A stretch of DNA of 64,000 nucleotides from Trichodelitschia bisporula. Its lineage: Eukaryota; Ascomycota; Dothideomycetes; Phaeotrichales; Phaeotrichaceae. Under the pieces are notes generated by a model. The model did not search any database. It was not told the origin of the DNA and saw nothing but the letters and a program-made list of their open reading frames with translations. The stretch covers positions 523,228-587,227 of the forward strand of contig ML996689.1 in NCBI GenBank assembly GCA_010356995.1, read 5' to 3'. Shown here piece by piece: positions 46,701 through 56,870 of the stretch. Within the stretch, counting starts at the first letter, position 1. Each line of letters starts with the position of its first letter. Made by a program: the position numbers and the translations under genes.

Positions 46701-47183
46701 AAGGCTGCACGTAGTACACGTGACCTACGCACCGCAGCTAGCGCAGTTGGCTATTTGGAGAAGGAAGCGGCAGCACAGTCGCACAACTCCAAGAACTTCG
46801 AAGACGATCCAGCGTGGCGTGCGGCATATGACGACCGGCTTACGTTAGCCATCTGGGAACTGGCGACGACACATGCCAACCCCGCGGTCGACCTGCTTGT
46901 GTGCTTGGAACGGCACCAGCCGATCGGGTTTCGCTACCAGGATATAACTCGCGCTGTGGTGATACATCACGGGTCCGAGGACAAGCGCGTGCCTGTAGAG
47001 AATGTACGCTGGCTTGGACGATGTATGCGCAGGTGTGAAGTTCGTGTTCTTGACGGGCAAGGACACGGGCTCATGGCATCTGCGCTGGTAATGGGAGGTG
47101 TGTTAGAAGAGATGGGGCGGGAGTGGAGGGATTGGGAGAGCGCGGTACGGAAGGGCATGGAAGGGAAGAAGCGCGAACTGTGA
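43760..47183 (+). CDS. large alpha/beta-hydrolase with long disordered N-terminal region
   Basis: Exons 43760-46169 and 46216-47183 (46-nt intron with CTAAC); 1125 aa. The first ~690 residues are Ser/Pro/Arg-rich, low in order, with many SP/TP sites and a conserved-looking block MGNVGAIITEYLYTPKTNLM near 285-305 and a charged helix EVTKRIKELKARKEQRDRES. The hydrolase core starts around 720: HPVSGRVIAFSEVGD, VFVCVGMGLTRYVTAFYDEL, LRLITPDRPGVGES, then the nucleophile elbow IVAHSAGAIYALA (Ser ~824), and the catalytic His in LDGQGHGLMAS near the C-terminus. A ~110-residue polar insertion lies between the elbow and the cap/C-terminal part. The enzyme is probably a cytosolic esterase or thioesterase-like hydrolase; substrate unknown. 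The N-terminal half suggests phospho-regulation or scaffolding (inference). Confidence 0.86.
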
Positions 47184-47923
47184 GTCCTTGGTTACGTGTT
47201 ATTTCGCTGTCAATGCTGTTGTTCCTCTGTTATCGTGCCTCCTGTCGTGGCGCCTTCAATGTTGGCATTGCGGCGTTTTGGGGGGATCTACATTTGGAGG
47301 TGGCGAGGATACCCTTTCTCCTATTTCGCGCATCGTATTCCCCGATCTCTTTGTCTGGGTAAACATTTTTGCTTTCTTTTCACATTTTAATATCGGGCCT
47401 TGGTTTTTGCACGCCGTTCCTTGCGCCATGATGCATTATGTGGACCGCGGATGGGCGGCGGGTGGGCGGAGGGAAGTGAGCCTGCAGCAGGTATGATGCT
47501 CTGCAAATAGCTTTATTACTACTGCGCTGCAATATTCATAGCGGTGAGGCTGCACGTTGTAATATAAAGGACGAGTAAGTCCATCAAGCTCTACAAAGTG
47601 CTCCGACTCCTCGGCCACACGTCTCCAAATCCAGAAATATCCAAAACTTTTGTGGCTGATTCACCTTGCTTAAGGTTGTTCAGCCTGCACTAGGGACTTC
47701 TATTGTCACCGGATGGGTGTGATGGCAACATTGTAGTATACAGTGGAGTAAGAGATGTATACGGATGTATGCTCAACAGCGTTCACCTCAATTTCAAATT
47801 GAACGATGCTCACTTTAGGATGTCTACTGGACTTACGACATGGCTTCAACCCGAACTGCGCCTCTTGCTTTGCAGATTATCACATTTGATATTTGCCCCA
47901 CCCATTCCCTCCCACAGACAACC
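47184..47923. other. convergent intergenic
   Basis: 740 bp between two facing stop codons (hydrolase and CorA-like genes). No gene or repeat supported. Confidence 0.5.
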
Positions 47924-49119
47924 CTACTCCAACCCCCATGAATCAGTCCCACCCCTATTCTGAAAGGACAAAAGCCCAACCTCATCTATCGGAGGTGGGG
48001 GAAACAGCTTATGCCAGTAATGCCACAACAGCACAGTGACAGCCGTGAGTGGTAGCGCAAACACCCAAAATATCCAAATCTTCTCCGACATGTGCCATTT
48101 CCCAGGTTGGCCATCTGAAGGGGGCGTGTAGTTGAAGAAACTGGTGCTGAATATAGCCTAGACAGGTCAGGATACGAGAAAGAGGAGACTCTGTGGAGCG
48201 AAAACCCACCGAGATAAACGTCGACGGCAAAAACGCCAGCGTCATAAACGCAATCGTCCGCATCGCCGAGTTATCCTGCCGCGCCGCATGGCCAATCTGA
48301 ACGGAAATCCGGCTGTCATACTGCGCAACGATATTGAACGACTGACAATTAGCATCGCATCATTATGTCAGCCGGCCAACTCACAAGGTTAATCTCGTTC
48401 GACAACCGCTCCTTATTCGACTGCTCCCGCAGCTTCAGCCCCTTGAGCAGGTGCTCCGCAAACCTTAGCTGCTGCAGATGCGCCCGCCGCACCGCGCCCA
48501 TGCCGCCGCCCGGGACCCGCACCGCAAAGCCCTCATGCCCCGCGATTATAGCATGCACAGTGCTTACCGCCAGATCCAGCGTCTCTGCCACGTGGATCGC
48601 ATGGCGTGCTACATCATGTAGGCGGGGATAATCCGGCGACGGCCGCGTGCCGCTCGGGCGGCGCGTCTCGATGTCGCGCAGCAGGTTGCGGATGCGCCAT
48701 ACGGCGGATTCCTGCAGTGAGATGATGGGGTAGGTGAGGAGGCGGGCGTGGAAGGCGTAGGGGTCTGCGAGGAAGGCTGTTGTGAGGTCTGCGAGGTAGC
48801 ATGGGGGCTGGTTGTCTTTGAAGTCGTTGCTGAAGGCTTCGGGGGGGTCGAAGACGAGGACGGTGGTTCGTCCGGGCTCCCAGCGGGTGAAGATGTTGAA
48901 CTTTTGCCAGAAGTAGTCCTTTTTGTGGGGATTGCTGCCTTGGACTTGCTTGATTAGGAAGCGGAGCCAGGTATCTATGGTGGGTTAGGGGCGGGATCTC
49001 CCGAGGCGAGGCAGGAACTGACTGTGGCCATCGAACTTTCCATCGGCGTCGAAGGTGTCTTCGCATCCAAAGTAGCCGTTAGCTCGTCGTACGCAGTGTG
49101 TCCACCAGAGAGCTGGCAT
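47924..49119 (-). CDS. CorA-like two-helix membrane protein (fungal CorA-like transporter domain)
   Basis: Exons on the minus strand about 49119-49020, 48971-48390, 48343-48211 and 48150-47924; GT..AG introns, frames consistent. From the first visible ATG it reads MPALWWTHCVRRANGYFGCE, TWLRFLIKQVQGSNPHKKDY, FWQKFNIFTRWEPGRTTVLV, then a long helical region (QESAVWRIRNLLRDIETRR, HLQQLRFAEHLLKGLKLREQ). The end is the CorA-like membrane unit: NSAMRTIAFMTLAFLPSTFI, SAIFSTSFFNY in place of a GMN motif, then IWIFWVFALPLTAVTVLLW. Fungal CorA-like proteins of this type share the fold of Mg2+ channels but lack the canonical GMN, so ion transport is unproven. The open frame extends upstream of the ATG to a stop near 49190, so a further 5' exon is possible; ~350 aa is short for the family. 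Confidence 0.78.
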
Positions 49120-50341
49120 GCGGAACGCTTCGCAGATCGAGACTCGGCATTGGGTACAATCGCGGATCAGCGCTGCTGGTGCGAAACTTGACGAGGCTTA
49201 GCACTAAACATGACGACTTCACGAGCTCTTCTCACATTATAGTAAAGGATGCGTTCCTCCCCTCCTAGAATTCGCTCAGCATCTCAACGACATCCAAAAG
49301 TTGGTTAGTTTACTCTGCCAATGCCCTTTATTGATAGATGCCTTTCTGACACAATGCGCTTAGTCCACGACTCTCCATCTGTTCTTCCTTAGCAGCTGGA
49401 CTAACTACCCTTGCTCATTCACTTACTCTCCTCGAAGATCGTCAGATGCGAAAATCCTTTACAGTCTTTCTCTAGCATCGCGGAAACTTCAGCTAGTGCA
49501 GCTAGTGATACTAATGATGTGATAGAAAAATAAGCTTGTGGTCATCAGCCACCGTCAAGCTGGTGATATCTCCGCTCGACAGTTTATACCTTGACCGCTC
49601 CTCAGCCGCTTATGCACGCCACCTATATCCCATGTTCCCGGTGGGACACTCGTGGCGCACAACAGCCAATATGCGACAGGTCCACGCGCACAAAACGCCC
49701 TGCACAGCCCGCAGGCAGGGCGGTAGCGGTACTCGCCGCAAAAGCGCCGCAGCAGACAAGGAGGCATCCCCGTAGGTCTCGCGTCAAAGTAGATCATTAA
49801 GCGATGCCCGCCCACCGCAGACCGCAGCCCCCCTATGCGGCTCTGCGCTGTGCAATCACCTTCCATCTCCGTCATCACCCCCCCGTCGAGAATGGGTAAG
49901 GCGCGGTCTCGACAGGTCGAGAGGCCGAACCCTGCCCCTTGCTTCTAACTGCGGTCCAATGGGATGGAACGTGGTCCGATTCTGTGTTTCGATGCGCAGG
50001 CTGCGAGGCCAGTTTTGAGGTCGCAGACACCGGCTTTTGGGGCTGATAGGGGTGTGTTCTTTGTGCTTTGATTCCGGCTGTGGAACACGCCGAAGGCTGA
50101 AGAATGGATATTCTTAGCCAAGCAACTTTTCGTAACCCCGCGCCGAGAGAGCATGTTGGCCTGTGGTGGCTTGAAAGAGTCACCGGGGGCAAGGCGACGG
50201 TGGTTCGCGATGCGCTCGTCGTCGCTGGGGTAAATAGCTGCGCCGCCGCATGTGAGCCTTATCGTACAACGAAGCATTTTCCAGGGCAAAAATTCGTGTA
50301 CTCTGATATTCATTGCTGCAATCAGCCTTGCCAACATCATC
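49120..50341. promoter_or_regulatory. divergent region between CorA-like and phosphorylase-STING genes
   Basis: 1.2 kb separating two genes read away from each other. It may also hold unrecognised first exons of the CorA-like gene. Frames at 49555-49878 (-) and 50104 onward (+) are unsupported. No specific regulatory motif is claimed. Confidence 0.45.
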
Positions 50342-52177
50342 ATGGTTGGTCAGAAAGACAAACACCCGCTGCAGCGTCGGCTACGCAATACGCCTGTTTG
50401 CATTCTGTGCGCTCGCCCAAAGGAAGCCGAGAAGATTGCGTCCACACTAAAAGCGGGGGAGAAGGTAGCAGGGCACCAAATCTCGCCCACCTACAAGGGA
50501 CTCACGTTTTGGTTCGGGGCCTTCACCCTAGCCGACGGCAGCGAGCTTGCATATTATGTCACGTATTCGAGAAGACAAGGAGTCCAATCCTTCATTGTCG
50601 ACGCGAGTATCATATTGCACACACTGCGACCCCGATATGTGGTTCACTCTGGGGTCTGCGCCGGCTTCCGGGATCCCGAGGGAACAATCCAGTTAGTCGA
50701 ACCTCCAGCCCAGAACGTCAGCTGATGCAAGGCAGACTTACAGATGTGATATTCGGCGAGGCTGGCATCAACTATGAGGAAGGCAAATGGGAAGTCCACG
50801 GCGAAGAGATGGTTTTCCTGCCGGATTGGGATACCGTCCGGGTGTCCGCCGGGGACATGCAGTCCTTTGCCGAATACCGGCCCAGGACCCACTACGGCGA
50901 CTATCTTACCGGCTCGGCAGTGAGAGGAGACGCCGAGCGCGTTTTCAAGCAGGCTAAATCGGTGGGTCATCCGCGCGGGGTTTCTGGACTGTCTAACTTT
51001 CGAAGCTTGGCCGAAAGGCAATTGCGCTCGATATGGAAGCCAGCGCATTCATCAAGCTCTGCAGCGCTGATTACCATCAATTCTTCAGCGAGATCACCTG
51101 CCTTGGGGTCATCAAGGGTGTCTCTGATTTCGGAGACGCCCACAAGTCCGCCGATCAAGATGGCGGTGCCTACGATACTGCGCTGGAAAACACGGCTGTG
51201 GCGCTGCGAGACTGGATCACTCACCAAATAGAAGCCATCACCTGGAAGCCGAACTATGGTGAGCATGATGTTGCTCATCCAGCCGGTTGCTGACGAATTC
51301 AGACGATGAACCAGCCGCGGACCTTGTTCCGGGATACTACAACAATTTTGTCCACTGGCTCGTCCAAACGCTAGATTTCCATCAGGAGGCGAAGCTGAAA
51401 TCAGATCCAAACATCCGGGTAAGTGATGCCTTCCGGGTAAAGAGTTGTCCTAACCGCTGCCAGATCCCTGGCTGTGAGATCTTAGGCCTGAAAGTTGTCA
51501 TGCCTCCTGAGAACGACCCCGTGTCCTTTTCGCAGTCGGCTTTCGATCGCGAGGTTCGCAAGCAGTACAACATGGTCCACCTCTTGATTGGACAGGTGTG
51601 TGTCTCTTCTCGTGAAGATTTGCCGCTGACTGGGGACCAGGATGAGAAGGCGAGAGACGTGACGTATAAGGCCGGATACCTCATTGACTTTCCGCGCACC
51701 ATCAACTCACTGGTGAAATACGAGGACCGCGTCTGGCAGGCCGAAGTGTTTGCCGCTATCCTCAGCCAACAGCCTTACTTCTCGGTCCCAGAAACCACTA
51801 AGATTCGTCCATTCGCGAGTGTTTGCTCCTTCGAGAAGTTCCAAGCCTTCATGGAGGAGCAGAAGGACAGCGAAGATCCAATCGACAAGTACATGCGGCC
51901 GGGGGAGTCCGGGGACGAGCAGACGACGCTGGGACAGCCTCCTACCGGCCCCCAAGGTTCGAAAACTCGAGAGCCAACGGTAGTGGAGGAAGTCAAACCA
52001 AAGGCTGCTTCATCGACTCTTGATACAGAGTCTCGCTCAAAATCTCTTCCGCTACAAGCTCTTGGATCGGGCGAGCAAGCTCCTACGAAGGCGATGCGTC
52101 ACAGAATATCGATGCCGCGCTTCCGGTTTTTCGGCCGTCGGCTGCATTCTGCGCCCGCGGAAGGGATGGCAGCTTAG
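50342..52177 (+). CDS. nucleoside-phosphorylase-like domain fused to a STING-like domain
   Basis: Six exons: 50342-50691, 50736-50961, 51006-51258, 51303-51418, 51464-51595, 51641-52177 (1614 nt, 537 aa), phases consistent. Residues ~17-270 are a phosphorylase/nucleosidase fold: NTPVCILCARPKEAEKI, VVHSGVCAGFRD, DVIFGEAGINYEEGKW, the nucleoside-site IALDMEASAF (MEA ~202-204) and GVIKGVSDFGD (KGVSD ~229-233). Residues ~283-430 match the order of elements in STING ligand-binding domains: DLVPGYYNNFVHWLVQTL, ILGLKVVMPPENDP, RDVTYKAGYLIDFPRTINSL (Asp375, Pro377, Thr379), EDRVWQAEVFAAILSQQP. The human counterparts of the last two are VLEYATPLQTL and EDRLEQAKLFCRTL. The C-terminal ~105 residues are disordered and end basic. 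No membrane helix. Phosphorylase domains occur in fungal NLRs and as nucleotide-cleaving effectors in bacterial defence. I infer a sensor-effector that depletes a nucleotide when the STING-like part binds ligand. The phosphorylase call is firm; the STING call is by eye. Confidence 0.8.
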
Positions 52178-52834
52178 CAGTTGGTGATCAGGAACGCCGC
52201 TCTGAGGTGTTAAATCGAGCTGGAAGTTCGTGGTTATGGTGAGCCGTTAGTGGGCCTAGATGATTTGTTACTGCGTACCAAGATGGTTGTACTGACGTCT
52301 TTTTGGAAGTGTTTGGAGCCTTGAGAGGGTTGGATGAGATGCAAAGTGCTAGATTTATTGATTTTGTTGAAGAGCTGCGGAGTTAACGTGGAGATGATGT
52401 GATCGGTAGTGACGTGCATGCCGTTCAACCCTGGGGAAGGAGTAAACGACACCAAGATGGATCCTGCAGACCTTGAAAAGCTTCATTCCACATCATTCCT
52501 TTCACAAGATGTTGCCAGACACGCCAGACCACTAACCTTACAGCATTACTTTCTCATCAAACTTTGTTCATGCTACAGTACGCTGACTCTGGAAGCGAAG
52601 AAAATTTGCTCTCAGTTCCAATACCTCAAATGCGGCCCCTTGGAACATTTTTGATAAGATACGAGTATGGGATGTCGCATGTCATCGTGTGCTGCGGACG
52701 CGCATGAATGATGCTTTAGGGCTTGCTGGTTGCAACGGCCCTCGACTCGTCCATGGCTTGCAAGTGTGGGCGGGGCAACCTCTCTCCACTCTCGACCACT
52801 TCATCATACTCTATATCATCTCCTCTCCCGGAAA
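52178..52834. other. intergenic, promoter of S1/P1 nuclease
   Basis: About 660 bp with no gene. The leader just before 52835 is C/T-rich (CACTCTCGACCACTTCATC). Confidence 0.5.
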
Positions 52835-53771
52835 ATGTCTACGATGCGCGCTCTCTTCATCCTCTCTACCCTTGCATCTTCAGTATTTTGCTGGGGAAAT
52901 CTCGGGCATCGCACCGTCGCTCTGCTGGCAGAGCAAGACTTCACGGAAGAGGCGCAGGCCTTCGCAAAGCAGCTGCTGAACGGGACGGACATCGATACGG
53001 CGGCCATCTGGGCAGATAAGTACAAAGACACGCCTGATGGGCGACCGACAGGAAGCTGGCACTTCGTCAACGCAAACGACACGCCTCCGCTCGCTTGCGA
53101 TGTCGTTCCGCGCCGGGACTGCGCGCAGAGCTGTATTCTCAATGTCATTCCTAACATGGTGTGTCATTCATGAGTTACGGTACCGTCCGATGCTGACCTC
53201 CTAGGCTCGGCTCCTGAGGAGCCTAGATACGACATTGCCTGAGAAGATGGAGGCTTTCAATTTTCTCATTCATCTGGTTGGCGACCTGCACATGCCGCTG
53301 CATGTCGAGGGCCTCGCGCGTGGCGGAAATGATATTCATGTCACTTTTGCCGCCGAACCCACGACTCTGCACATCATATGGGATGTCCACATTCTGCAGA
53401 AGCGCGCCGCCGAGTATGGCACCGACGAGCGCGCAGCTGCAAAGCGGTGGGCACAGGAACTTCACAACAGGAGCTACGATTTGACCTCAAGGGCTGCCGG
53501 GTTGCAGCATTATTTGTCTGACCCGCACCCTGTTGATCTTGCCCAACCTGAGGAGGAAATCCTCGCGTGGGCCCAGGAATCCAACTCGTGGGTTTGCAGA
53601 TATGTCTTGAAAGATGGGCAGACCAGTGTTTCCGGCCGCGAGCTCTCTGGTGGCTACTATGAGGGCGCAGTGCCCATCGTCGATGAGTTGATTTGGAAAG
53701 CTGGCAAACGATTGGCATCGTGGATTAATGCATTGGCGGCGGAGCAGTCCCGGTCACCGGTCGGGCCCTGA
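52835..53771 (+). CDS. secreted S1/P1-type zinc nuclease
   Basis: Exons 52835-53158 and 53205-53771 with a 46-nt intron (296 aa). Signal peptide MSTMRALFILSTLASSVFC is followed by mature N-terminal Trp20 in WGNLGHRTVALLAEQ; the N-terminal Trp and following His are zinc ligands in this family. Further ligands are in SWHFVN (~73-78), FNFLIHLVGDLHMPLHV (His131, Asp135, His137, His141) and GGNDIHV, then HIIWDVHIL. The family uses three zinc ions to cleave single-stranded DNA and RNA and to remove 3'-phosphates. Expected length and all recognised ligands are present, so it should be active. An in-frame codon chain upstream lacks a good signal peptide, hence the chosen start. Confidence 0.93.
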
Positions 53772-54228
53772 GCAGACCGGCCCTAGGCTCTCCACTTGAA
53801 ATCCGTATTCCGCATCGAAACAGTTTCGAGGTGATGAAAGTGCCTTGCAACTTTGCTGCACTCTGAAAATGGCGCTGCACATAGGAAGTCCCTTGGCAGC
53901 CAGGAGCAGCTCAACATTGACTGGGCCAACCACTGCAACCTCGTTGCTACGGTGGCCACCACTGCTGTGGTCACACAACTTCCACAGCCACCTTTCGCAC
54001 GAAACCAGATGAATGGTAAAATTCCGTTATCGCTTCGCTTCACACTGGCTGCGGCGCCACAGTGGGCGACGGCGGACGAAGAGACACTTACCTGCGACCT
54101 GGAGCTCAGCCTCTTCTCCCATTTCCTTCATGAACGCGCTTTTTCGGCGCTCAATCCCGCAAAGTCGAGCTCACCGACCAGGTTTAGCCCTTTTAGTCCC
54201 AATCTCAAGTCATTTCTCTTCTTTCATC
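53772..54228. promoter_or_regulatory. promoter/leader of the NACHT-TPR gene
   Basis: 457 bp. An in-frame ATG at 54013 would add 72 residues of basic, low-complexity sequence; the pyrimidine-rich CATTTCTCTTCTTTCATC just before 54229 favours the later start. No other gene seen. Confidence 0.5.
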
Positions 54229-56652
54229 ATGGCAGGCAATCCAAGAAAGCGCACAGTCAACCGGACGGAATGGCTCGAGGAACCTAGCTCCAACGGAAAG
54301 CGCTTCTTCATCCCGAACACCTGCAAGTGGATTCGGACCGAACAGCCTTTTACATCCTGGCTCCGTAACGAAGACTTGTCGCCTTTACTATGGGTTAATG
54401 GGGCTCCTGGCAGTGGCAAGACCTTTCTCGCGCAGAACATCGTTGAATATATCACGGAGTCGAACCCGCGTGCGACCGTCCTCAGTTACTTCTGCGATGC
54501 ATATTCCACGCCGGCCTCGATTGCTCGTGCCTTCACCGCCCAGCTTCTCCGCGATGAACGGGTCGCCGAAGAGGCTCGTACTGATATTGCGCACGTCCTG
54601 GGGAGCCAGCCGGGACTAACGGATAATGCCGGCTTCCCGCTATGGGAGAAGCTTACTTCGCTGTCCCAATGGAATCGGTTAACCTTCATTGTCATTGATG
54701 GCCCAGATGAGATGAAGAAGGCTTACTTGGACGGCTCTGAATTTGACGTCCTCGACCGGCTTCTTCAAATCGTTCTCGTGAAGCCTGGGGCCGGAAGCGT
54801 CAGGGTCTTGGTCTCAAGCCGCCCGGAACCACACCTCCACGCGGTGCTTAAGCACTTCTCGCGGATGACACCCTCCGCCGAAAAGGTCTCCGAAGACATG
54901 GAGCGCTTTGTATCGGCTGAGATTACTCGATTCCCACAGCTGCAGCCACATCGAGAAAAGATTATCAAGACGATATGCCCCGAGGCCGACGGGATATTTC
55001 TCTGGGCTGGGCTTGCGATCAAGGCCCTCGCTGCTACGGGCGCCGAGGGCGATATCATGCGCGATCTCGATTACCCGACACTCGACAATCTGTACACCAA
55101 GATCCTCCAAGACACAGATGAATTATCACCTTTCGATCTTGACCTCCGCAAACATATCCTCGAAGCCATTACCGTGGCGGTCCGTCCACTTAGGGTTGTC
55201 GAGGTCATGAATGCGGTGCTTCTCTCTACGAACGCCTTGATTCTGGATTTTAGGACGAGAGCCATCAAGGTCTGCGGCACGTTGGTGAAAATCGAGGATG
55301 ACGAAATCAAGCCCATCCATTTCTCGCTCCGGGACTTCCTCCAGAAGCAACCAAAGCCCCTTCAGATCGAAAGCGCACATTTGCACATGACGCAAGCCTG
55401 TATCCAATACCTGAGTCACCCCGCCTTCACCAAGTTCTACGATGCACTACCAGATGTCGATCAACTCCTCCGCGACTACCCGTTCTTAGAATACGCAGCC
55501 CTCTACTGGGTCGAGCATTTCACAGCTTCAACAGACCACCCAGGTCACTCAAAATCCATCGAACTCGTATCAAATTTCTTCCGCACCACCCGCGCAGCCT
55601 TCTTCTGGGCCGATGCCCTCCTCCCCGCCCTCTCCACTCGCTCAGTCTACTCCCTCGCCCCACGCCCCCCACTCAACGCCCGCTTCTTGCATCTCACAAC
55701 CCTGATGTCGCGCGTCATCCGCGCCAGCGGCCCGGAACACACCCCAGCAACCACCTTCCTGCTCACCGCCTACGAGAACGCGCTGCAAACCGTACGCAAA
55801 ACCCACGGACCCACGGACCCAATCACCCTAGAGCGCTCGCTCCACTATGCCGAACTCTGCAGCTGGGCTCCACACCAGGAAGTCGAAGCCGAGACGCTCC
55901 TCACCGCCGTCGTTTCCGCGGCTCAGCCGCACACGCACCGCGCCCTCGCCCTGACCGCACACTCCGCCCTCGCGGATGTATACAAGCGCGCGGCGCGCTT
56001 TGCCGACGCGCAGCGGCTGCTCGAGAAGGTGCTCTACCTGGCTGAGGAGGATGACGAGACCGTGCGACTGTTTGCGCTGGACGGGCTGGGGTGGGTACAT
56101 TTGCGGCAGGCGCAGACGGGGCCGGAGAAGGAGCGCGGGGCGCGACTGATGGACGCGGAGAGGAGGTTTCGGGAGGCGCTGGCGGTTGCAGAGGGGAGGT
56201 ATGGGGTGGGTGCATCGGTTACGGTGCGTTCGAGTGTGAGTCTTGCTGAGGTGCTTAGTGAGATGGGAAGGGTGGAGGACGCGGAGGAGTTGTGTGCGAC
56301 GCTTAAGGAGCATTTGGTGGCGCACAGGATGCATGGACATGCGATGCCGGCTGATAGTGTCTCGCGGTTGAATGCGTTGGCGGGAGTGCTTGGGAGGCAG
56401 GGGAAGTGGAGGGAGGCGGCGGAGACGTGGGAGGTTGTTGTGAAGGAGCGGCGGGGGATATTTGGGGAGGAGGGGAGAATGACTTTGGGTGCGACTATGC
56501 AGCTGGGGATTGCGAGGATGGAGAATGGAGAGGGTGATGTTGCAAGAGAGACTTTTATGGAGTTACTGCCGCTACAGGTGAAGGTGCTTGGGGAGCATCC
56601 GGATGTTGCGGAGACGAAGAGGAGGCTTGAAGCGCTTGGAGAGGGTGTCTGA
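54229..56652 (+). CDS. NACHT-TPR NLR-like receptor without a recognisable N-terminal effector
   Basis: Single exon, 807 aa from the ATG at 54229. The NACHT NTPase begins almost at once: WVNGAPGSGKTFLAQNIVEY (Walker A ~58-65), FIVIDGPDEM (Walker B ~153-162), VRVLVSSRPEPHL (sensor region), EADGIFLWAGLAIKAL, and a winged-helix end with KPIHFSLRDFL (~361-371). From ~520 to the end there are superstructure-forming helical pairs of TPR type: LEKVLYLAEEDDETVRLFAL, DAERRFREALAVAEGRYGVG, LAGVLGRQGKWREAAETWEV, LGIARMENGEGDVARETFME. Fungal NLRs use the repeat region to sense ligands and the NACHT domain to oligomerise, and normally carry an N-terminal effector. Only ~55 polar residues precede the P-loop here, so effector function may come from a partner protein or a missed upstream exon. 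Confidence 0.92.
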   Translation: MAGNPRKRTVNRTEWLEEPSSNGKRFFIPNTCKWIRTEQPFTSWLRNEDLSPLLWVNGAPGSGKTFLAQNIVEYITESNPRATVLSYFCDAYSTPASIARAFTAQLLRDERVAEEARTDIAHVLGSQPGLTDNAGFPLWEKLTSLSQWNRLTFIVIDGPDEMKKAYLDGSEFDVLDRLLQIVLVKPGAGSVRVLVSSRPEPHLHAVLKHFSRMTPSAEKVSEDMERFVSAEITRFPQLQPHREKIIKTICPEADGIFLWAGLAIKALAATGAEGDIMRDLDYPTLDNLYTKILQDTDELSPFDLDLRKHILEAITVAVRPLRVVEVMNAVLLSTNALILDFRTRAIKVCGTLVKIEDDEIKPIHFSLRDFLQKQPKPLQIESAHLHMTQACIQYLSHPAFTKFYDALPDVDQLLRDYPFLEYAALYWVEHFTASTDHPGHSKSIELVSNFFRTTRAAFFWADALLPALSTRSVYSLAPRPPLNARFLHLTTLMSRVIRASGPEHTPATTFLLTAYENALQTVRKTHGPTDPITLERSLHYAELCSWAPHQEVEAETLLTAVVSAAQPHTHRALALTAHSALADVYKRAARFADAQRLLEKVLYLAEEDDETVRLFALDGLGWVHLRQAQTGPEKERGARLMDAERRFREALAVAEGRYGVGASVTVRSSVSLAEVLSEMGRVEDAEELCATLKEHLVAHRMHGHAMPADSVSRLNALAGVLGRQGKWREAAETWEVVVKERRGIFGEEGRMTLGATMQLGIARMENGEGDVARETFMELLPLQVKVLGEHPDVAETKRRLEALGEGV

Positions 56653-56870
56653 GATGTACCGTCGACAGAGGAGGATCTTTTAGTAGCCGTCGGATTTAGT
56701 AGCTGTTGGATACAGTTTTGGATACTAATTTTGGATACTAGGGGAAGTTCAGGCTGTTCATCTCTTCGCACACTAAGTCCAGCGCATGTCATGTGATATC
56801 AAATGACGTAGTGATGAAACGAAGTCTCTAGGTGTATCCGACTCCAACGCCGCGTAATGCAGATGTCCAA

